Of a stretch of DNA of 64,000 nt, positions 54,138 to 62,580 are shown in pieces. The notes beneath the pieces were generated by a model, which saw nothing but the letters and a program-made list of their open reading frames with translations, did no database searches and had not been told where the DNA came from. The DNA lies in assembly GCF_009834365.1 (NCBI RefSeq), contig NZ_CP041348.1, positions 342,001-406,000 of the forward strand. The letters are read 5' to 3'. Made by a program: the position numbers and the translations under genes. This stretch comes from Komagataeibacter xylinus (GTDB lineage: Bacteria > Pseudomonadota > Alphaproteobacteria > Acetobacterales > Acetobacteraceae). Numbering within the stretch: the first letter of the stretch is position 1; every line of letters starts with the position of its first letter.

Positions 54138-55220
54138 CTAGGCGCTCTCGGCAAAGATGTCGGCCGGGCTGTCGGCCCGCAGGCTGCGGCCAAGGTCACG
54201 GCCCAGACGGGCTGCATCGGACGGCGCGCCGCTGATCGAACGCTTGAGCAGGAAGGAGCCGTCCTCACGCGCGACAAGCCCGGTCAGGTGCAGTTCCGGC
54301 GCGCCACCGGCCACAACCGGGATCAGCCGCGCGTAACCGCCAATGGGGGTACGGCATGAGCCATCAAGCTCGGCGAGCAGCGCACGCTCGGCGGTCGCCA
54401 CGGCGCGGGCCTCGTAATCCTCGATGGCGGAAAGCAGTTCGCGCAGTTCCACATCGCTTTCGCGCACGGTCACACCCACAATGCCCTGCCCCGCCGCAGG
54501 CACCATGATGGTGGGGTCAAGGATCACGTCGGCGCGGTCTTCCATGCCAAGGCGGCGCAGGCCGGCATAGGCCAGCAGGGTCGCATCGCACTGCCGCGCG
54601 GCCAGCTTGTCGAGCCGTGTCTGCACATTGCCGCGCAGCAGGCCGAATTTCAGGTCGGGGCGCACATGCAGCATCTGGGCCTGCCGCCGCACCGAGGCAC
54701 AGCCCACCAGCGCACCCTGCGGCAGCACGGCATACGGGTCCGCCGGGTCGGGCTCGCCACAGCCGGGGCCAAGGATCAGCACATCACGCGCATCTTCGCG
54801 CTTGAGCGTGCAGGCCAGCACCAGCCCCGGCGGCAGCGTGGTTTCGAGATCCTTGAGGCTGTGAACGGCAAAATCGATCCGTCCATCAAGCAGCGCTTCA
54901 TGGATTTCCTTGGCGAACAGGCCCTTGCCGCCAATTTCAGCCAGCTTGCGGTTGAGCACCTGGTCGCCCGTGGTGCTGATCTGGTGCTCCTGGAACGCAC
55001 CCATGTCGCGCAGCACGGGGCAGAAGCGGGTCAGCACCGTAAGGAAGGCGCGCGTCTGCACCAGCGCCAGCGGGGAGGCCCGCGTGCCGACCTTCAGCGG
55101 TAGCTGCCGCCGGTGGGGTTCGGTATGGGTGGCTTCCTTTCGCTGGCGTGCAGCAGCCTCGGCCGCGACTTTCTGTAGCGCGGACGATGGAAACGGGGCG
55201 GATGGCTTTGCGGACTCCAT
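54138..55220 (-). CDS. hemC: Porphobilinogen deaminase (hydroxymethylbilane synthase)
   Basis: Joins four porphobilinogens into hydroxymethylbilane. The 360 aa product is longer than the usual ~310 because of a 40-residue N-terminal Ala/Arg-rich extension before LKVGTRASPLALVQ. The catalytic Asp is in DFAVHSLKDLETTLPPGL and the dipyrromethane Cys in LDGSCRTPIGGYA. AAGQGIVGVTVRE is also conserved. hemD follows. It is divergent from tsaD by 71 bases. Confidence 0.97.
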   Translation of the reverse strand: MESAKPSAPFPSSALQKVAAEAAARQRKEATHTEPHRRQLPLKVGTRASPLALVQTRAFLTVLTRFCPVLRDMGAFQEHQISTTGDQVLNRKLAEIGGKGLFAKEIHEALLDGRIDFAVHSLKDLETTLPPGLVLACTLKREDARDVLILGPGCGEPDPADPYAVLPQGALVGCASVRRQAQMLHVRPDLKFGLLRGNVQTRLDKLAARQCDATLLAYAGLRRLGMEDRADVILDPTIMVPAAGQGIVGVTVRESDVELRELLSAIEDYEARAVATAERALLAELDGSCRTPIGGYARLIPVVAGGAPELHLTGLVAREDGSFLLKRSISGAPSDAARLGRDLGRSLRADSPADIFAESA

Positions 55221-55291
55221 ATCGCGTGTCTATTACCGCATCGCGATAAAGGAAAGATGACATTCGACACATCCGGATTGTAAATTACGCC

Positions 55292-56407
55292 ATGCACGCA
55301 AGCGACCAGACCCCACCCGATCTGCCAACTCCCGTTATGGCCATTGAATCTTCGTGCGATGACACCGCCTGCGCCATCGTCGCGACAGACGGTCGGATCG
55401 TGGCAGAAACGACATTAACGCAATCCGGCCATGTGCCATTTGGCGGGGTCGTGCCCGAAATTGCGGCCCGCGCCCACCTTTCCGCCCTGCCCGCGCTGGT
55501 GCGCGACACGCTGGCGAAAGCAAACATGCAGCCCCACGAACTCGGCGCCATTGCCGCAAGCTGCGGGCCAGGCCTGATTGGCGGCCTGATCGTAGGGGCT
55601 GACATGGGCAAGGGCATGGCCATTGCGCTCGACAGGCCCTTCATTGCCGTCAACCACATCGAGGCCCATGCGCTCACTGCCCGCCTGCCGGGTGTTGCTG
55701 AAAATGGCGCACCGTTTCCCTACCTGCTTCTGCTCGTGTCAGGCGGGCACTGCCAGTGCATTGCGGTGGAAGGCGTGGGTCATTACCGCAGGCTGGGCGG
55801 CACGATTGATGATGCGGCGGGCGAGGCGTTCGACAAGGTTGCCAAGATGCTCGGCCTTGGCTGGCCGGGTGGCCCGGCGGTGGAAGCGCTGGCGCGTGAG
55901 GGCGACCCGCGCGCGGTGTCCCTGCCCCGCCCGCTGATGGGCCGGCCGGGCTGCGACTTCTCCTTCTCCGGCCTGAAAACCGCCGTGGCGCAGAAGCTGC
56001 CTGCGGCAGTGCGCACCGCCCTGCCCCGGCAGGAAGCCGCCGATATTGCCGCGAGCTTTCAGCAGGCGGTGAGTGACATCGTGATCGACCGCCTTGGCCA
56101 TGCGCTGGACATGATGGAACGCCCCACCACGCTGGTGGTGGCGGGCGGTGTCGCGGCCAATGGCGTGCTGCGGGCCAGCCTGCAGCAATTTGCCGCCCGA
56201 CACGACCTGCCCTTTGCCGCCCCGCCGCTGCGGCTGTGCACCGACAATGCGGTAATGGTGGCGTGGGCTGCGATCGAGACCATGCGCGCGCGCCGTGAGG
56301 CGGGCCTGCCCATACCCAACGACATCGCCCTGCGGCCACGCCCGCGCTGGCCACTGGCGGAGATGGCGCAGCGCATGACCGCAGACCCGGCCGAGATAGC
56401 AACCTGA
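55292..56407 (+). CDS. tsaD: tRNA N6-adenosine threonylcarbamoyltransferase
   Basis: Adds the threonylcarbamoyl group to A37 of tRNAs reading ANN codons, with TsaB and TsaE. The 371 aa product has AIESSCDDTACAIV, the metal-binding VNHIEAHALTARL and LLLVSGGHCQCIAVEG. The GGTIDDAAGEAFDKVAKMLGL and LVVAGGVAANGVLR ASKHA segments also match. It is divergent from hemC and followed, across a palindromic element, by gpsA. Confidence 0.97.
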   Translation: MHASDQTPPDLPTPVMAIESSCDDTACAIVATDGRIVAETTLTQSGHVPFGGVVPEIAARAHLSALPALVRDTLAKANMQPHELGAIAASCGPGLIGGLIVGADMGKGMAIALDRPFIAVNHIEAHALTARLPGVAENGAPFPYLLLLVSGGHCQCIAVEGVGHYRRLGGTIDDAAGEAFDKVAKMLGLGWPGGPAVEALAREGDPRAVSLPRPLMGRPGCDFSFSGLKTAVAQKLPAAVRTALPRQEAADIAASFQQAVSDIVIDRLGHALDMMERPTTLVVAGGVAANGVLRASLQQFAARHDLPFAAPPLRLCTDNAVMVAWAAIETMRARREAGLPIPNDIALRPRPRWPLAEMAQRMTADPAEIAT

Positions 56408-56491
56408 AAGAAGTTTTTGGTAAAGCTTTTTTCAAAAAGCTTCAGAGAACACCGCCTTTTTGAAAAAAAGCGGCACCCAGAAACTTTTATC
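56407..56491. repeat. Intergenic palindromic element, copy 7 (full-length type copy)
   Basis: The most complete copy. AAGAAGTTTTTGGT leads to a first hairpin (AAGCTTTTTT CAAAAAGCTT), the linker CAGAGAAC, and a second hairpin (ACCGCC, T/A loop, GCGGC). It ends ACCCAGAAACTTTTAT. The outer AAGTTTTTGGT and ACCCAGAAACTT are terminal inverted repeats around both hairpins. It starts at the tsaD stop. Confidence 0.85.
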
Positions 56492-56599
56492 AGACACAGA
56501 CCCGCCCTTCCCCTTGCCCCGCAACCCCACGGGGCGCATTGCGGTTAGGCCCATGACAGAAGGCCGGTTCACGGCACACACCTGCGGAGAACGCACATC

Positions 56600-57571
56600 A
56601 TGACCCACACCAAACGCATCGCCGTAATCGGCGCAGGCGCCTGGGGCACGGCACTGGCCCTGCAGGCCGCCCGCGCGGGCGCGCAGGTCACGCTCTGGGC
56701 GCGTAATCCTGCCGCCCTCTCGGCAGGAAGGGTCATGCCGCGCCTGCCCGGCTTTGCCCTGCCTGAAACCATTACCGTAACCGACACCCTGCCCCATCAG
56801 GCTGATCTGATGCTGCTGGCCTGCCCCATGCAGCACCTGCGCACGGTCGCCAGCACGCTGCCCCCCTGCGCGCCGATGATCGCATGCTGCAAGGGCATCG
56901 AGCAGGCCACCGGCCTCATGCCGTTGCAGGTGCTGGGAGAAGTCTTTCCCCATAGCGTGCTCGGCGTGCTGTCCGGCCCCAATTTTGCGCATGAAGTGGC
57001 AGCAAACCTGCCCGCCGCTGCCGTGCTGGCCAGCAGCGAGCGCGCGCAGGCCCGCAGGCTGGCCGACCTGCTGACTACGCCCGCCTTCCGCCTGTATGCC
57101 AGCGATGACCCGACCGGCGTGCAACTTGGGGGCGCTGCCAAGAACGTGGTGGCCATTGCCGCAGGGGCCACCATGGGTGCGAAACTGGGCGAGAACGCGC
57201 GCGCGGGCCTGATCACCCGCGCCATTGCCGAACTCGCCCGCCTGTCGCACGCGCTGGGCGGAAAGGTGGAAACGCTGTCCGGCCTTGCGGGGATTGGCGA
57301 CCTGCTGCTGACCTGCACGGGGGCGGTCTCGCGCAATTACCGGCTGGGGCTGGCCGTGGGCCAGGGCACGCCCGCGCAGGCAGCGGCAGCTGGGCTTGAG
57401 GGCGTGGCCGAAGGCATGGCCACGGCGCCCGCGCTGCACCTTCTGGCGCAGGCGCACGGGGTCAGCACGCCCGTCATCGCCACGGTGGCCAGCCTGCTGG
57501 CGGGCGAGATCGACATGACGCAGGCCGCACGCCAGTTGCTGGCCCGGCCCGTAGGGCATGAATTCGCCTGA
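56600..57571 (+). CDS. gpsA: Glycerol-3-phosphate dehydrogenase [NAD(P)+]
   Basis: Reduces dihydroxyacetone phosphate to sn-glycerol-3-phosphate for phospholipid synthesis. The 323 aa enzyme has the dinucleotide fold IAVIGAGAWGTALALQAARA and the VLSGPNFAHEVA segment. The catalytic Lys is in QLGGAAKNVVAIAAGA and the substrate segment is TLSGLAGIGDLLLTCTGAVSRNYRLG. A GGAGAACGCAC region precedes the ATG. Confidence 0.97.
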   Translation: MTHTKRIAVIGAGAWGTALALQAARAGAQVTLWARNPAALSAGRVMPRLPGFALPETITVTDTLPHQADLMLLACPMQHLRTVASTLPPCAPMIACCKGIEQATGLMPLQVLGEVFPHSVLGVLSGPNFAHEVAANLPAAAVLASSERAQARRLADLLTTPAFRLYASDDPTGVQLGGAAKNVVAIAAGATMGAKLGENARAGLITRAIAELARLSHALGGKVETLSGLAGIGDLLLTCTGAVSRNYRLGLAVGQGTPAQAAAAGLEGVAEGMATAPALHLLAQAHGVSTPVIATVASLLAGEIDMTQAARQLLARPVGHEFA

Positions 57572-57675
57572 CCGGAGCGCAGGCTACATTGCACATTTGC
57601 AAACAGGCAGCTTGACCCCCGGCGTGCTAGCCTGCAATCGGATCATTCCGGCGCGCATACGAGACCGAGCATTCC

Positions 57676-58161
57676 ATGACCACGATCTACGACTTTAAAC
57701 TCCCCACCCTGGATGGTTCCGAGATCGATCTCGGCACGATGCGGGGCAAGCCGATCCTGATTGCCAATACGGCCTCGAAATGCGGGTTCACACCGCAATA
57801 TGAAGGCCTGCAGAGCCTGTGGACCACATGGCGCAGCCATGACCTGATGGTGATTGGCGTGCCATCGGGTGATTTCGGCAACCAGGAACTCGCCTCGCCT
57901 GCCGAGATCGGCACATTCTGCCAGCGCAACTACAATGTGACCTTTCCGCTCACGGTCAAAAGCCACGTGAAGGGGCAGCAGGCGATCCCCCTGTTCCGCT
58001 GGCTGGCGCGTGAGGGGGGATTCCTGTCGCTGCCGCGCTGGAATTTCTACAAATACCTGATCGGGCGCGACGGCAGCCTGACCAACTGGTTCACCTGCGT
58101 CACCTCGCCCGAATCGCGCCGCGTGCGCATGGCGGTCGAACGCGCCGTGATGGATCACTGA
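57676..58161 (+). CDS. Glutathione peroxidase-like protein (Cys type)
   Basis: A thioredoxin-fold peroxidase of 161 aa. The peroxidatic Cys is in NTASKCGFTPQYEGLQSLW, where animal enzymes have selenocysteine. The Gln/Trp/Asn of the catalytic tetrad are in SGDFGNQE and PRWNFYKYLIGRDG. The Cys in AEIGTFCQRNYNV may resolve the sulfenate, as in thioredoxin-dependent bacterial and plant forms. The electron donor is therefore unclear. It is followed after 25 bases by murJ. Confidence 0.93.
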   Translation: MTTIYDFKLPTLDGSEIDLGTMRGKPILIANTASKCGFTPQYEGLQSLWTTWRSHDLMVIGVPSGDFGNQELASPAEIGTFCQRNYNVTFPLTVKSHVKGQQAIPLFRWLAREGGFLSLPRWNFYKYLIGRDGSLTNWFTCVTSPESRRVRMAVERAVMDH

Positions 58162-58186
58162 TGGATATCATGGCACGCCCCAAAGC

Positions 58187-59749
58187 ATGCTGAAGGGCTT
58201 CCTGACCGTAAGCGGCTGGACCATGATCAGCCGCATCCTCGGGCTGGTACGCGACCAGCTTCTGGCTGCCCTATTGGGCACGGGGGCAGCGCAGGATGCG
58301 TATCAGATCGCGTTCCGCCTGCCCAACATGTTCCGCCGCCTGTTTGGCGAGGGCGCGCTGAACGCCGCCTTCGTGCCGCTGTTTGCCTCCCTGCTCGAGC
58401 GCGAGGGCAAGGACACCGCGCGGCAGTTCGCCAGCGAGACCATGAGCGTGCTGCTGTCGTGGCTGCTGCTGTTGACCGTGCTGGGCGAGATCTTCATGCC
58501 CGGCGTGCTGCGCGTGATCGCGCCCGGCTTCGCGCATGGGGATGTGCGCGATTCGCTGGCCATCTCGCTCAGCCGCATCACATTTCCCTACCTGCTCATG
58601 ATCTGCGGGGCGGCACTCGTCTCGGGCGTGCTCAATGGCATGCACAGATTTGGCGTGGCGGCTGCCGCCTATGTCAGCTTCAACGTGGTGGGCATTGCCG
58701 CCATATTGCTCCTGCCCCCCTTTACGGGCGATGTGGCCCATGCCGCAGCCTGGGGGGTGAGTGCCTCGGGCGTGGTGCAGTTTGGCATCCTGCTCTATGC
58801 GGCTGCCCGCGCGGGCATGCGGCTGCGGCTGGTCATGCCGTGCCTGACGCCACGCATCCGCACGCTGCTCGCCCGCATGGGCGTGGGGCTGGTGGGCAGT
58901 GGCATTACCCAGATCAACTTTCTGGTCGATACCATCATCGCCACACTGCTGCCCGCAGGCAGCGTGTCGCTCATGTATTTTGCCGACCGGGTGAACCAGT
59001 TGCCTTTGGGCGTGCTCGGCGCTGCGGCGGGCACCACGCTGCTGCCCGTGCTCACCCGCCACCTCGCTGCCAATGACGTGGCCGGCGCCCATGGCGTGCA
59101 GAACCGCGCCATTTCCTATGCCCTGATCCTGACCCTGCCTGCCGCCGCCGGCCTGCTGGTGCTGGCGGCTCCGGTGATGATGGCGCTGTTCGGCCACGGG
59201 CATTTCACGGCGCATGACGCGGTGCTGGCCGCGCAGTCACTGCGGGCCTATGCGCTGGGGCTGCCCGCCTTCGTGCTGGTCAAGGTGCTCTCGCCCGGCT
59301 TCTTCGCGCGCGGTGATACGCGCACACCGGTGCTGGTGGGCATGGGCACGCTGGCGCTCAACTTCATTCTCAACATCAGCTTCATGCACTGGCTGGCCCA
59401 TATCGGCCCGCCGCTGGCCAGCAGTCTGGCCGCCATGGTCAATGCAGGCGTGCTGGCCTTCATCCTGCTGCGGCGCGGCGCACTTGTGCCCGACCCCGGC
59501 CTGCTGCGCCAGCTTGCAGGCATGCTGGGCTGTGCGGGGCTGATGGCGGGCAGTGTTGCCCTGCTGGGCTACACGCCGCTGGGCCACGCTATGAGGGCAG
59601 GCCCGGTCATGCGGATTATCGATGTGGGCGTGCTGATCGGGCTGGGCGTGGGGCTTTATCTGGTGGCCCTGCATGTGCTGGGGGTAACCGACCTCCGGCA
59701 GGCCCTTGGCGCGGTCAAACGGCGGCTGGGGCGTAAGCGGCAAGCCTAG
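58187..59749 (+). CDS. murJ: Lipid II flippase MurJ
   Basis: Moves lipid II across the inner membrane for peptidoglycan synthesis. The 520 aa product has about 14 helices. LTVSGWTMISRILGLVRDQL at the start and AYQIAFRLPNMFRRLFGEGA are the MviN/MurJ signature. GVGLVGSGITQINFLVDTII and FADRVNQLPLGVLGAAAGTTLLP in the centre also match. The short basic C-terminal tail ends KRRLGRKRQA. A half copy of the palindromic element follows the stop. Confidence 0.95.
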   Translation: MLKGFLTVSGWTMISRILGLVRDQLLAALLGTGAAQDAYQIAFRLPNMFRRLFGEGALNAAFVPLFASLLEREGKDTARQFASETMSVLLSWLLLLTVLGEIFMPGVLRVIAPGFAHGDVRDSLAISLSRITFPYLLMICGAALVSGVLNGMHRFGVAAAAYVSFNVVGIAAILLLPPFTGDVAHAAAWGVSASGVVQFGILLYAAARAGMRLRLVMPCLTPRIRTLLARMGVGLVGSGITQINFLVDTIIATLLPAGSVSLMYFADRVNQLPLGVLGAAAGTTLLPVLTRHLAANDVAGAHGVQNRAISYALILTLPAAAGLLVLAAPVMMALFGHGHFTAHDAVLAAQSLRAYALGLPAFVLVKVLSPGFFARGDTRTPVLVGMGTLALNFILNISFMHWLAHIGPPLASSLAAMVNAGVLAFILLRRGALVPDPGLLRQLAGMLGCAGLMAGSVALLGYTPLGHAMRAGPVMRIIDVGVLIGLGVGLYLVALHVLGVTDLRQALGAVKRRLGRKRQA

Positions 59750-59773
59750 AAGCCTGCCAAAAACAACGGATAC

Positions 59774-59820
59774 AAGTTTGTGGGTGCCGCCTTTTTTCAA
59801 AAAAGCGGCTTTCTTCTGGT
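59774..59820. repeat. Intergenic palindromic element, copy 8 (half, reversed)
   Basis: AAGTTTGTGGGTGCCGCCTT leads into a hairpin closing with AAAAAAGCGGC. This is the right half of the family in the opposite orientation, 24 bases past murJ. Confidence 0.75.
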
Positions 59821-59885
59821 TACGCGCGGACCAGCCTTTCAAATCCATGCTGGCGAATCCCCTACCCCCCGGCTAGACACCAGAC

Positions 59886-62495
59886 ATGACATTTCCATCT
59901 CCCGAAGGCGCCACACCCGCCATGGCGCAGTGGTTTGCGCTCAAAGCCGAACATCCCGACGCCCTGCTGTTCTTCCGGATGGGAGATTTTTACGAACTCT
60001 TCTTCAATGATGCCGAAGCGGCGGCCTCGGCCCTTGATATCTCGCTCACCGCGCGCGGCACCCATGGCGGCCAGCCCATCGCCATGTGCGGGGTGCCGGT
60101 GCACGCGGCGCAGGCCTATCTGGCGCGGCTGATCCGCCGGGGCTTCCGTGTCTCGGTGGCCGAGCAGACCGAGCAGCCGCGCAAGGGGCGACCGGCATCA
60201 AAAGGGCCGCTGCGCCGCGAGGTCGTACGCCTGATCACGCCCGGCACGCTGACGGAAGATGAACTGCTTGAGGCAGGGCGGCAGAACCTGCTGGCCTGCA
60301 TCATCTGCCCCACCGGGCGCGACGCGGGCGACCCTGGCCTTGCGTGGATCGATATTTCCACCGGCCTGTTCGAGACCGCAAGCGTGCCCGCGCGCGACCT
60401 GCATGACCTGCTTGGCCGCCTCGATCCTGCCGAGATCCTGTGCGCGGACAATGTGGATCTGGGTGATTTCGCCCCCCGCCGCACCCCCATCGTGCCACCG
60501 CCAGGTGCCGAGGCCGCCCGCACCCGCATGGCCGAGGCCTTTGGCGTGGCCAGCCCCGATGCGTTCGGCACCTTCAGCGATGCGGAGGCCCAGGCCGCGG
60601 CCGCAGCGCTGGACTACATCCGCCGCAGCCAGGCGGGCCAGTTGCCGCGCCTGTCGCATCCCCGCCCCAGCGACAGCCAGGACGTGCTCGGCCTTGACCC
60701 CGCCACCCGCGCCAGCCTCGACCTGCTGCGCACGCGTGATGGCACGACCGAGCACACCCTGTTTGCTGCCGTGGCTCGCACCGTCACTGCCGCGGGCAGC
60801 CGCATGCTGGCCGACTGGCTCGCAGCCCCCCTGACCGACCCCGCCCGCATTACCCGCAGGCAGGCCGGGTGGACATGGCTGCTCGACAAACCGGGCGTGC
60901 GCGACGACCTGCGCACCCACCTGCGCACCGCCCCCGACATGGCCCGCGCGCTCGGCCGCCTGTCGCTCGGGCGCGGGCAGCCGCGTGATGCCGGGGCCAT
61001 CCGGCTGGCGCTTTCGGTCGCACGTGAGATTGGCGGCGTGCTGAACCAGCAGGCGGAACTGCCACCACTCCTGGCCCGGGCCGTGGGCCACCTTGACCGC
61101 GCGCACGAGCTTCAGGCCCTGCTGGAACGCGCCCTGAGCGAAAACCCGCCCGCGCGCATGGATGAAGGCGGCACGATTGCCACAGGCTACGATGAGGAAC
61201 TCGACGCCCAGCGCGAACTGCGCGACGGCAGCAGGCGCATCATCGCAGCGCTGCAGAAGGAATATGCGCAGGAATTCGGCATCGCCAACCTCAAGATCCG
61301 CCACCACGCCCAGCTTGGCTACGTAATCGAGGTACCTGCCGCAGCAGCCCCCCGCCTGCGCGGGCGTGAAGACCTGATCATGCGGCAGGGCACGGCCAGT
61401 TCCAGCCGATTTGCCACCGAGCGGCTGGCAAGCCTCGACCAGCAGATCGCACAGGCCGCCGAGAACGCTACCCTGCGCGAGCGCCACCTGTTTACGCAGG
61501 TCGTGGGTCATATCCTTGATGAAGCCGCCCTGCCGGACATGGCAGCAGCCCTTGCGGTGATCGATATCGTGCAGTCCTGCGCGGTGCTGGCGGGCGGCGG
61601 CGCATGGTGCTGCCCGGCAGTGGGCGATGATACCTCCTTCATCATCCGCGCGGGCCGCCACCCGGTGGTCGAGGCGGCCCTGCCGCGCAATACCCGCTTC
61701 ACCCCCAATGACTGCGACCTCGAGCCCGACCACCGCATCATGCTGCTGACAGGCCCGAACATGGCGGGCAAGTCCACCTTCCTGCGGCAGGCAGCACTTG
61801 CCGTCATTCTGGCGCAGGCGGGGCTGCCGGTGGCGGCGGCCAGCATGCGCCTTGGCGTGGTGGACCGGCTGTTCTCACGCGTGGGGGCTGCCGATGACCT
61901 GGCACGCGGGCGCTCGACCTTCATGGTGGAAATGACCGAGACGGCGGCCATCCTCAACCAGGCAGGCCCGCGCTCACTGGTGGTGGTGGACGAGATCGGG
62001 CGCGGCACTTCCACGCTCGACGGGCTGGCCATTGCCTGGGCCGTGCTGGAAACGCTGCATTCCACCCTGCGCTGCCGCGCCATATTCGCAACCCACTTCC
62101 ATGAGCTGGCTGAACTTGCCAACACCATGCCCCGCCTCACCCCCCACACCATGAGCGTGCGGGAATGGAAGGGGCAGGTCATCTTCCAGCATGAAGTCGT
62201 GCCCGGCTCGGCACGGCGCAGCTGGGGCGTGCACGTAGCCAGGCTGGCGGGTGTGCCCGAGCCCGTGGTGCGCCGCGCGGGCCGGCTTCTGGGCATGCTG
62301 GAGAAAGAGCGTGGCCGGCAGGCCCCGCCGCTGCCCCTGTTCGAGCAGCAGGCTGAAGTGGTGGAAGCCGAGCCCGCACAGGCCGCCCTGCCACCCGCCG
62401 CCCTTGATATGCTCGAGACACTCGACCCCGATGCACTCAGCCCACGCACGGCGCTGGAAATGCTCTATAAACTCAAAAAACTGCTGAAACCCTGA
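59886..62495 (+). CDS. mutS: DNA mismatch repair protein MutS
   Basis: Recognises mismatches and recruits MutL. The 869 aa product has the mismatch-binding Phe-X-Glu motif in FFRMGDFYELFFNDAE. The connector and lever domains follow, then an ABC-type ATPase: Walker A LTGPNMAGKSTFLRQA near residue 621, RGRSTFMVEM, and Walker B VVVDEIGRGTSTLDGLAIAW. The C-terminal helices end LEMLYKLKKLLKP. The start at 59886 is in keeping with the family. glnD follows after 85 bases. Confidence 0.98.
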   Translation: MTFPSPEGATPAMAQWFALKAEHPDALLFFRMGDFYELFFNDAEAAASALDISLTARGTHGGQPIAMCGVPVHAAQAYLARLIRRGFRVSVAEQTEQPRKGRPASKGPLRREVVRLITPGTLTEDELLEAGRQNLLACIICPTGRDAGDPGLAWIDISTGLFETASVPARDLHDLLGRLDPAEILCADNVDLGDFAPRRTPIVPPPGAEAARTRMAEAFGVASPDAFGTFSDAEAQAAAAALDYIRRSQAGQLPRLSHPRPSDSQDVLGLDPATRASLDLLRTRDGTTEHTLFAAVARTVTAAGSRMLADWLAAPLTDPARITRRQAGWTWLLDKPGVRDDLRTHLRTAPDMARALGRLSLGRGQPRDAGAIRLALSVAREIGGVLNQQAELPPLLARAVGHLDRAHELQALLERALSENPPARMDEGGTIATGYDEELDAQRELRDGSRRIIAALQKEYAQEFGIANLKIRHHAQLGYVIEVPAAAAPRLRGREDLIMRQGTASSSRFATERLASLDQQIAQAAENATLRERHLFTQVVGHILDEAALPDMAAALAVIDIVQSCAVLAGGGAWCCPAVGDDTSFIIRAGRHPVVEAALPRNTRFTPNDCDLEPDHRIMLLTGPNMAGKSTFLRQAALAVILAQAGLPVAAASMRLGVVDRLFSRVGAADDLARGRSTFMVEMTETAAILNQAGPRSLVVVDEIGRGTSTLDGLAIAWAVLETLHSTLRCRAIFATHFHELAELANTMPRLTPHTMSVREWKGQVIFQHEVVPGSARRSWGVHVARLAGVPEPVVRRAGRLLGMLEKERGRQAPPLPLFEQQAEVVEAEPAQAALPPAALDMLETLDPDALSPRTALEMLYKLKKLLKP

Positions 62496-62580
62496 TACGG
62501 CTCTGGACCTGACCCCACCAAGGGCGGCACACTCCCGGACTGGATCATTTTCGCCACTTACAGGACGCCATCCGCCCACG

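Noticed and set aside
56407..56491. Palindromic element as the start of gpsA or end of a coding gene
   Set aside because: tsaD stops at its edge, and gpsA has its own conserved start more than 100 bases later.
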